64,000 nucleotides of DNA from Novosphingobium kunmingense. Its GTDB lineage: Bacteria; Pseudomonadota; Alphaproteobacteria; Sphingomonadales; Sphingomonadaceae. Under the pieces are notes generated by a model, which made no database searches, was not told where the DNA came from, and saw only the letters and a list, made by a program, of their open reading frames with translations. The stretch covers positions 62,001 to 126,000 of the forward strand of contig NZ_PHUF01000006.1 in the NCBI RefSeq assembly GCF_002813245.1, read 5' to 3'. This document shows positions 58,220 to 64,000 of the stretch, piece after piece. Made by a program: the position numbers and the translations under genes. Each line of letters starts with the position of its first letter. Position 1 is the stretch's first letter.

Positions 58220-59359
58220 ATGGCACTGAACAGTCGAATTTGCGGAATGCTCAAGATCGAGCATCCGATCCTGCTGGCCGGCATGGGCGGTGCCAGCGTG
58301 CCGAGACTGGCTGCGGCGGTTTCCAACGCCGGCGGGCTGGGAGTGCTGGGCGCGGCAGCGTGCTCGCCCGAACGCCTGCGCAGCTGGATTCGCGAGACCC
58401 GCGCGCTAACCGACAAGCCGTTCGGCGTCGATACCTTGCTGCCCGCTTCTGTCCGCCGGGGCAAGGCACCGGAAACCGGGGTAGCCCCTGCCGATCCTAT
58501 GGCGGTTTTTGGCGAATACCAACAGTTCGCCCGCGATTTCATGGCCCGTGAAGGACTGGGCGAAGTCGATTCCGCCGCAGCGATGCGCGCCGCTGCCGGG
58601 GCGGAAAGCGAAGGTGGTCCCCCGATGTTCTCGAAGGAGTTCTTTGAAGCGCAGATGGAGGTGGTTATCGAGGAAAAGGTGCCCGTCTATGCAGCGGGAC
58701 TGGGCAATCCCGGTCCGTGGATGGACCGCCTGCACGCTAATGGCACGATCGTGATGGCAGTGGTGGGCAAGGTCAAACACGCCTTGCAGGTGGTCGAGTC
58801 CGGGATCGACATGATCGTCGCCCAGGGCCACGATGGCGGCGGCCACAATTCGCCGATCGGGACGATTTCACTGATCCCGCAGGTGGTCGACGCCGTTGGC
58901 GATCGGGTCCCTGTGCTGGGTGCCGGCGGCATCAGCGACGGGCGCGGAGTGGCGGCGGCCTTCATGCTCGGCGCCGAGGGTGCGTGGGTGGGAACGGCCT
59001 TCCTTGCGACCGAAGAAGCCGGAATCGAGGATTTCCAGAAGCAGGCCATTGCCGAGGGCGGTGACGGCGACACGGTGGTCAGTCGCTCGATCACCGGCAA
59101 GCCAGCCCGGATGATCGCCAACAAATGGGCCAATGCCTGGATCGAAGCGGGCAAGGAACCGCTCCCCATGCCCTACCAGTCGATGATTGCCGGCCCGGTC
59201 ATGGCGGCGGCGATCCGCGACAAGCGGATGGATGTGCTCCCCGGTTTTGCCGGACAGGGCATCGGTTTGATCAAGTCGGTTCGCCCCGCAGCCGCGGTGA
59301 TGCGCGATCTGGTCGCCGACGCCGAAAAGGCCTTGGCCGGAGCCAAGCGATTTGGGTGA
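58220..59359 (+). CDS. Nitronate monooxygenase-like (NPD/2-nitropropane dioxygenase family)
   Basis: 379 residues, TIM-barrel FMN enzyme. HPILLAGMGGASVPRLAAAV near the N-terminus, IVAQGHDGGGHNSPIG (family loop with the His) and VPVLGAGGISDGRGVAAAFM (phosphate-binding region). The longer frame starts inside the GntR gene; the ATG at 58220 has GGAGAGG upstream. Members oxidise nitronates, but in steroid and acyl-CoA clusters related proteins probably act as FMN-dependent reductases or desaturases; the real substrate is open. Confidence 0.83.
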   Translation: MALNSRICGMLKIEHPILLAGMGGASVPRLAAAVSNAGGLGVLGAAACSPERLRSWIRETRALTDKPFGVDTLLPASVRRGKAPETGVAPADPMAVFGEYQQFARDFMAREGLGEVDSAAAMRAAAGAESEGGPPMFSKEFFEAQMEVVIEEKVPVYAAGLGNPGPWMDRLHANGTIVMAVVGKVKHALQVVESGIDMIVAQGHDGGGHNSPIGTISLIPQVVDAVGDRVPVLGAGGISDGRGVAAAFMLGAEGAWVGTAFLATEEAGIEDFQKQAIAEGGDGDTVVSRSITGKPARMIANKWANAWIEAGKEPLPMPYQSMIAGPVMAAAIRDKRMDVLPGFAGQGIGLIKSVRPAAAVMRDLVADAEKALAGAKRFG

Positions 59360-59374
59360 GGAGGCCGCATCGTA

Positions 59375-60172
59375 ATGGCACGCGAGGCGAAGATGAAGGG
59401 ACAGGAGCTGAAGCGCCGCATCCGCCCAGGAGAAGCGCTTTCGGCGATAAAGATTCTACTCCGCGACAAGGAAGATACCGCACAGGTATTCAGGATTGTC
59501 GAGGCCTTGGCTGGAAACAGCTATTATCGTCATTTCAGGCGGTTTGCGGGATCCGAAGGCGGGAGGCGCATCCTGACCAGACGTAGCAATCTGCTCGATC
59601 ACCTGCGCGACCGCGAACGGCTGGCACGGTGTCCGAAGGGAAGCCTGGGACAGCAATATCTGGCCTTTGTCTATGGCGAAGGCCTGAGCGCTGACGGCCT
59701 GGTTGAGGCGAGCGAAGAGGGTGGTGTCCGGACCTTTGTCGATCCCGATGTCGCCCTGTTCCGCAACCGGATGAGGGATTCGCACGATCTCTATCACGTT
59801 GTCACCGGTTACGGGCGTGATGGGCTGGGCGAAATTTGTGTGCTGACCTTGGGCAACGCCCAGTTCCACAACCACGGCATCTCCTTCCTGTTGCTGCTCG
59901 GACTGTTCAAATCAAGACGTGAGCATCCCGGACTACCGGTACTGGGCCCGATGATCGAGGCTTGGCGGCGCGGGCGTGCGGCCAAGAACTTTCCCGAGAT
60001 CCAGTGGGAAGAATTGCTTGATCGTCCGCTCGAAGAGGTTCGCGCGTCGCTCAATTTGGCTCCCGCGCCGCGATACCGATGGGCCGAACCCGAGGCCAAG
60101 CGGATCGAGGTCGAATTCCAGATCCGCCGCGAACTCGCCATGCAACGACAAAGAGACCTGGAACCCGCATGA
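59375..60172 (+). CDS. Coq4-family protein
   Basis: 265 residues. [20 protein letters not shown] followed by E gives the complete HDxxH-x11-E metal-binding signature of Coq4. Coq4 acts in ubiquinone biosynthesis, where it is linked to the C1 decarboxylation/hydroxylation step. The location inside a catabolic operon, coupled (ATGA) to a thiolase-like gene, is unusual and suggests recruitment to a catabolic task or a nearby respiratory quinone need. GGAGG lies 10 bases before the ATG. Confidence 0.8.
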   Translation: MAREAKMKGQELKRRIRPGEALSAIKILLRDKEDTAQVFRIVEALAGNSYYRHFRRFAGSEGGRRILTRRSNLLDHLRDRERLARCPKGSLGQQYLAFVYGEGLSADGLVEASEEGGVRTFVDPDVALFRNRMRDSHDLYHVVTGYGRDGLGEICVLTLGNAQFHNHGISFLLLLGLFKSRREHPGLPVLGPMIEAWRRGRAAKNFPEIQWEELLDRPLEEVRASLNLAPAPRYRWAEPEAKRIEVEFQIRRELAMQRQRDLEPA

Positions 60173-61341
60173 CCTTTTCCGATAAGACAGCCATCACCGG
60201 GGTTGGCGAGACTGATTTCGTCAAGGGAACCGAACGCACCGCCGTCGACATGATGCTCGAAGCGTCGCGCAAGGCGATTGCCGATGCCGGGCTCAAGCCT
60301 TCGGACATCGACGGCATGGTGCCGCCGCCGATCTATACCACGAGCGAGGAACTGGCCGCCAATCTCGGGATCGACGTGCTGCGCTATGCGGCGACGGTGC
60401 ACATGGGCGGCGCCAGCCCGACCACCGCGCTGCAGAATGCGGCGATGGCGATATCTGCGGGGCTGTGCGACCACGTGCTGGTCACGCTGGGGTGGAACGG
60501 CTTTTCGGCGCTGCGGCCCAAACCGGGCGCGCCCCCGACCCGGTCGATGAACATGAACACCCTGACCAATACCATCCAGGGCTATTACATTCCCTACGGC
60601 GTGTTCCTGCCGGTGCAGATGTACGCCTGGCTGGCGATGCGGCATTCGCAGCTTTACGGGGTGGGGCCGGAAGCCACCGCGGCCATTGCCCTGGCCTGCC
60701 GCAAGCACGCCCAGCTCAACCCCAAGGCGTTCACCTATGGCAAGCCGCTGGACCGGGAGACCTATCATGCGGCGCGGTGGATTTCGGAACCGTTCCGGCT
60801 TTACGATTGCTGTCTCGAAACCGACGGGGCCTGTGCGGTGGTGGTCTCGCGGCTCGATCGCGCGCGCGACCTGCGGCACGTTCCGGTGACGATTGCGGGC
60901 GCTGCCGAAGGGCATCCCTATCCCGCCGATGATATTCCGTCCCGGCCCGAACCGTTCAAGATCGGCCTGTCCTATGCCGCGCCCAAGGCTTTCGAGATGG
61001 CCGGAGTGTCGCGTAGCGACATGGATTTCCTCCAGGTCTACGATTGCTTTACCTACGTGGTGCTGCTCCAGCTTGAGGCGATGGGCTATTGCGAGCCGGG
61101 CGGCGCGCTCGAATTCGTCAAAGATGGCCAGATCGAGCTGGGCGGGAACTTTCCGCTCAACACGCACGGCGGCCTGCTCAGCGAAGCCCACGTCTGGGGG
61201 CTCAACCACGTGGTCGAAGCGGTGCGCCAGCTGCGGCACGATTGCGGCGAGCGGCAGGTCGAAGGGGCGCAGACCGGGCTGGTCACCGGCTGGGGCGATC
61301 TGGGTGACGGCAGTATTGCCATCCTGCGGAGGTTTGGCTGA
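60169..61341 (+). CDS. Thiolase-like (SCP2-type) protein lacking the usual Cys, retro-aldolase candidate
   Basis: 390 residues of the SCP-x/lipid-transfer thiolase fold. [20 protein letters not shown] at the N-terminus, [20 protein letters not shown] where the nucleophilic Cys of true thiolases would sit (by eye it is Gly81), and [20 protein letters not shown] near the C-terminus. Loss of the Cys, together with an adjacent DUF35 gene, fits the Ltp2-ChsH2 type retro-aldolase that removes a side-chain fragment from a steroid-like CoA thioester. The start at 60169 overlaps Coq4 by 4 bases. Alternatively a condensing or lipid-transfer role; the retro-aldolase reading is inference. Confidence 0.85.
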   Translation: MTFSDKTAITGVGETDFVKGTERTAVDMMLEASRKAIADAGLKPSDIDGMVPPPIYTTSEELAANLGIDVLRYAATVHMGGASPTTALQNAAMAISAGLCDHVLVTLGWNGFSALRPKPGAPPTRSMNMNTLTNTIQGYYIPYGVFLPVQMYAWLAMRHSQLYGVGPEATAAIALACRKHAQLNPKAFTYGKPLDRETYHAARWISEPFRLYDCCLETDGACAVVVSRLDRARDLRHVPVTIAGAAEGHPYPADDIPSRPEPFKIGLSYAAPKAFEMAGVSRSDMDFLQVYDCFTYVVLLQLEAMGYCEPGGALEFVKDGQIELGGNFPLNTHGGLLSEAHVWGLNHVVEAVRQLRHDCGERQVEGAQTGLVTGWGDLGDGSIAILRRFG

Positions 61342-61787
61342 TGGACGAAGATATTTCTCCCAAGGCGCGCGCCGCCGCCGCTGCGCCGGCCAAGCCGCAG
61401 CCCCGCCCGCAGGACCCGGTCGAGCAGGAATTCTGGAAGCGATGCCAGGATGGGCACCTTTACTTCCAGAAATGCGGGGGTTGCGGTTCGTGGCGGCACT
61501 TGCCGCGTTACATGTGCGCGCGTTGCGGCTCGCCTGACTTTGCGTGGGAACAAAGCTCGGGCAAGGGCAAGGTGTTTTCCTGGACCGTGGTGCATCAGGC
61601 GCTGCACACCGCCTTCGCGGCGGACATTCCCTATGTCGCCGCAGTGGTCGAGCTCGACGAGGGAGTCCGCATGGCCACCCGTTTAATCGATTGCCCGATC
61701 GACGCTGTCCGGCTCGACCTGCCGGTGACGGTCGCGTTCGAAACCATCGGCGATGACTTCCGCCTGCCCGTCTTCCGACCGGCCTGA
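61341..61787 (+). CDS. DUF35 OB-fold/zinc-ribbon protein, thiolase partner
   Basis: 148 residues. An N-terminal Pro/Ala-rich stretch, then KCGGCGSWRHLPRYMCARCG (two CxxC, rubredoxin-like zinc ribbon) and an OB-fold half, VFSWTVVHQALHTAFAADIP. DUF35 proteins pair with thiolase-like proteins and help bind acyl-CoA. It overlaps the thiolase-like stop by one base (TGATG), consistent with an obligate complex. Confidence 0.88.
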   Translation: MDEDISPKARAAAAAPAKPQPRPQDPVEQEFWKRCQDGHLYFQKCGGCGSWRHLPRYMCARCGSPDFAWEQSSGKGKVFSWTVVHQALHTAFAADIPYVAAVVELDEGVRMATRLIDCPIDAVRLDLPVTVAFETIGDDFRLPVFRPA

Positions 61788-61801
61788 AAGGACGCTGTGC
61801 A

Positions 61802-63025
61802 ATGGACCTGAGTTATGGCCCCGAGTATGAGACGTTCCGCGAAGAGGTGCGCGGCTTCATCGCCGTCAATCGCCATCTCGCGCCAAAGAATGCCGGTCGT
61901 GCGGCCCGCCCCTCCAAGGAAGGCGTGGCCTGGCAGAAGCTGCTGATCGAGCACGGCTACACCGCGCGCACCATTCCGCGCGAATACGGCGGGTTCGGGG
62001 CCGAGCCCGACATTCTCAAGTCCCGGATCATCGCCGAGGAGTTTGCGCGCGCCGGTGTGCCGGGGGGCCTTGCCAACCAGGGCATTTCGATGCTGGTGCC
62101 GACCTTGCTCGAACTTGGCACCGAAGAGCAGAAGCGGCGCTGGATCGAACCGACTTTGGCCGGCGATGTGGTGTGGTGCCAGGGCTATTCCGAACCCGGA
62201 TCGGGATCGGACCTCGCCAGTCTCAAGACCAGCGCCCGGGTTGAAGGCGGCGACTTCGTCATCAACGGCCAGAAGATCTGGACCAGCACCGCCAAGGAAG
62301 CGGACATGATCTTCTGCCTGGTGCGGACCGAAGGGGACGCAGCCAAGCACCAGGGGATCAGCTATCTGATCTTCCCGATGACCACGCCGGGGATCGAAGT
62401 CCGCCCGCTCAGAACCATGACCGGCCATGCCGAATTCAACGAAACCTTCTTCACCGATGTGCGCGTGCCGGTCGATCAGATCGTCGGACAGCGCGGGCAA
62501 GGCTGGTTCGTCGCCAACGCCACCCTGGGGCACGAACGCGGGATGCTGGGCGATCCCGACGCGCTGGAGAACCGGCTGCTCGCGCTGATCGAACTGATGA
62601 CGGTGGAACAGGTCGGCGGTGCACGGGTGATCGACCTTCCGGCCCTTCGCGACCGGTTGGTGGCGCTCCAGGCCGAAGTCGCGGCGATGAAGTACAACGG
62701 GATGCGGATCCTATCGAACCAGATCAAGGGCGAGCCGGGCGGCATGGCCAAGCTGATCGTCAAGCTCCAGGCCTGCGAGTTGGCCCACCAGATTTCCGCT
62801 TTGGCGATCGACGCGCTGGGCGAATTGGGAATCCTGTACAACGGCAGCGCCCATGAGCGCGAAAACGGAAGCTGGCAATGGAACTACATGTTCCAGCTTG
62901 GCCTGATCATCGGCGGCGGAACCGCCCAGATCCAGAAGAACATCATTTCGGAGCGCGGCCTCAACATGCCGCGCGAGCCGCGCCTGGACCTGCCCAAAGG
63001 CCCGTCCGCGCAAGGAGGGCAGTGA
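61802..63025 (+). CDS. Acyl-CoA dehydrogenase
   Basis: 407 residues. IPREYGGFGAEPDILKSRII near the FAD domain, CQGYSEPGSGSDLASLKTSA (flavin/substrate signature), and FNETFFTDVRVPVDQIVGQR. It dehydrogenates a CoA ester at the alpha-beta carbons. Immediately followed, with a 1-base overlap, by a second, shorter-looking dehydrogenase gene, so an alpha2beta2 heterotetramer of the kind used for steroid side chains is likely. Confidence 0.92.
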   Translation: MDLSYGPEYETFREEVRGFIAVNRHLAPKNAGRAARPSKEGVAWQKLLIEHGYTARTIPREYGGFGAEPDILKSRIIAEEFARAGVPGGLANQGISMLVPTLLELGTEEQKRRWIEPTLAGDVVWCQGYSEPGSGSDLASLKTSARVEGGDFVINGQKIWTSTAKEADMIFCLVRTEGDAAKHQGISYLIFPMTTPGIEVRPLRTMTGHAEFNETFFTDVRVPVDQIVGQRGQGWFVANATLGHERGMLGDPDALENRLLALIELMTVEQVGGARVIDLPALRDRLVALQAEVAAMKYNGMRILSNQIKGEPGGMAKLIVKLQACELAHQISALAIDALGELGILYNGSAHERENGSWQWNYMFQLGLIIGGGTAQIQKNIISERGLNMPREPRLDLPKGPSAQGGQ

Positions 63026-64000
63026 TGGATTTCGGACTTTCGCAGGAACAGCAGATGCTGGCGGAAAGCGTTACGCGGCTGCTGCGCGAACTCTCTCCGC
63101 TCGATCATGTCAGGCAAGTGGCCGAAGGCGGCAGCGCGGTTAGCGCGCAAAGCCAGGCCGCGCTGGCCGAATTGGGGCTACCCGGGCTGGTGGTGCCGGA
63201 GGCCCATGGCGGCCTTGGCATGGGACTGCTCGATGCGACGATCGTTGCCACGGCGCTGGGGGAAGCGGTGGCGCCGGTGCCGTTCACCGCTCGCAACGTG
63301 ATGGCGCCGCTCGCGCTGATCGCGGCCGGATCCGAGGCGCAGCAGGCCCAATGGTTGCCGCGCATTGCAGCTGGCGAGGTGCGTTTCGGCGTCGGGGTGC
63401 ATGAGCAGGTCTCCCGCCGCGATGGTTCGGGCGTGCGTTGCAGCGGCGGCGCGCTGACTGGCACGGCGCTGTTCGTGCTCGATTGCGAGGAGGCCGATCA
63501 CTTCATGATCGCCGACGAAGCGGGACGGCTGCACATCGTTTCGGCACAGGCAGACGGGTTGGAGCTGATTGCCCTGAAGACGATCGACGCGACGCGCTCG
63601 GTCGGCGAACTGCGGCTTGCTTCGACCCCGGCGGAAGCCTTGGCCGACGACGGCGGTGCGGCGGCGCGGCGACTGATTGCCGCAGGCCGCATCCTGCTCG
63701 CGGCGGACAGCCTGGGTGCGGCGGATGCGATGATCGCCCAGGCGGTTGCCTATGCCGGGCAGCGCGAACAGTTCGGGCGGGTGATCGGCAGCTTCCAGGC
63801 GGTCAAGCACATGTGCGCTGAAATGGCCGCGAAGAACGAGCCGTGCCGGTCGCTGGTGTGGTATGCGGCCCATGCGTTTGACGCGGTCCCAGCCGAAGCG
63901 GAACTGGTCGCCTGTCATGCCAAGTCGCACACCGGCGAAGTAGGCCGGTTTGTCGCCCGCACCGCGACCGAGGTGCACGGCGGCATGGGCTTTACCGACC
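63025..64000 (+). CDS. Acyl-CoA dehydrogenase, second subunit (3' end outside window)
   Basis: First 325 residues are visible. It begins MDFGLSQEQQMLAESVTRLL, with GLPGLVVPEAHGGLGMGLLD and later GQREQFGRVIGSFQAVKHMC; ATEVHGGMGFTD at the cut edge is close to the usual C-terminal motif. AAGGAGG precedes the ATG, which overlaps the previous stop. The canonical SEPGSGSD stretch of its neighbour is replaced by a diverged HEQVSRRDGSG segment, as in the non-FAD-contacting subunit of heteromeric enzymes. The remainder is beyond the right edge. Confidence 0.88.
   Translation, partial: MDFGLSQEQQMLAESVTRLLRELSPLDHVRQVAEGGSAVSAQSQAALAELGLPGLVVPEAHGGLGMGLLDATIVATALGEAVAPVPFTARNVMAPLALIAAGSEAQQAQWLPRIAAGEVRFGVGVHEQVSRRDGSGVRCSGGALTGTALFVLDCEEADHFMIADEAGRLHIVSAQADGLELIALKTIDATRSVGELRLASTPAEALADDGGAAARRLIAAGRILLAADSLGAADAMIAQAVAYAGQREQFGRVIGSFQAVKHMCAEMAAKNEPCRSLVWYAAHAFDAVPAEAELVACHAKSHTGEVGRFVARTATEVHGGMGFTD

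Noticed and set aside
1..64000. Mobile elements, tRNA/rRNA genes, CRISPR arrays or phage genes
   Set aside because: No transposase, integrase, terminal inverted repeats, repeat-spacer pattern or structural RNA was recognised. Small sites could be missed by eye.

Overview
This is a dense catabolic region from a GC-rich alphaproteobacterium, most likely a sphingomonad (Novosphingobium/Sphingobium-like). The placement is inference. It rests on two adjacent TonB-dependent receptors, several ring-hydroxylating oxygenase alpha/beta pairs without a dedicated reductase, gene content that recalls sphingomonad aromatic-degradation loci, and large sets of SCP2-thiolase and acyl-CoA dehydrogenase genes. 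No rRNA, tRNA, CRISPR array, insertion sequence or phage gene was found. No gene-free stretch exceeds 300 bases; the longest is the divergent promoter region at about 10508-10738.

Region 1 (1-10507, minus strand) is a catechol meta-cleavage operon fed by two Rieske oxygenases. From its promoter end the genes are: a benzoate/anthranilate-type oxygenase (alpha, beta), a PdxA-family dehydrogenase, a salicylate/anthranilate-type oxygenase (alpha, beta), a glutathione transferase, a semialdehyde hydrolase, catechol 2,3-dioxygenase, a GlcG/HbpS protein, 2-hydroxymuconic semialdehyde dehydrogenase, hydroxypentadienoate hydratase and acylating acetaldehyde dehydrogenase, which is cut by the left edge. 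The divergent plus-strand unit (10739-19123) has a second extradiol dioxygenase, a Rieske ferredoxin, a third oxygenase pair, a 2-hydroxychromene-2-carboxylate isomerase-like protein and two TonB-dependent receptors, and ends at a strong hairpin.

Region 2 (19254-28664, plus strand) looks like a side-chain oxidation and decarboxylation unit for phenolic compounds: aldehyde dehydrogenase, UbiX, a Tat-signal protein, a 4-cresol-dehydrogenase-like flavoprotein, an aryl aldehyde dehydrogenase, UbiD, a VdcD-like subunit, a second flavoprotein and a cytochrome c lipoprotein. Its products (phenol or catechol type) could feed Region 1.

Region 3 (28661-49447) is a mosaic. It has a second meta-cleavage-type hydrolase, an HpaH/HpaI-like hydratase-aldolase pair with a CoA-transferase, an MFS transporter, an IclR regulator, a desaturase, a flavin-dependent monooxygenase, two ketopantoate-reductase-like proteins, a decarboxylating dehydrogenase, a DHDPS-family aldolase, pyruvate phosphate dikinase, an aryl-alcohol-type dehydrogenase, a naphthalene-dioxygenase-type alpha/beta pair and an EamA exporter.

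Region 4 (49586-54308) is a tripartite EmrAB/NodT efflux pump with a divergent MarR regulator. Region 5 (54337-57219, minus) is a CYP153-type P450 with its [2Fe-2S] ferredoxin, a hydrolase and a thioesterase. Region 6 (57430-64000, plus) has a GntR regulator, a nitronate-monooxygenase-like protein, a Coq4-family protein, a thiolase-like/DUF35 pair and two acyl-CoA dehydrogenases, the second cut by the right edge. It resembles steroid or isoprenoid side-chain degradation modules.

The main non-coding observation is a recurring TGTGCAA-N4-TTGCAC-like motif in at least five intergenic promoter regions across the window, which suggests one regulon, with the IclR protein at 34396-35247 as the obvious candidate regulator.
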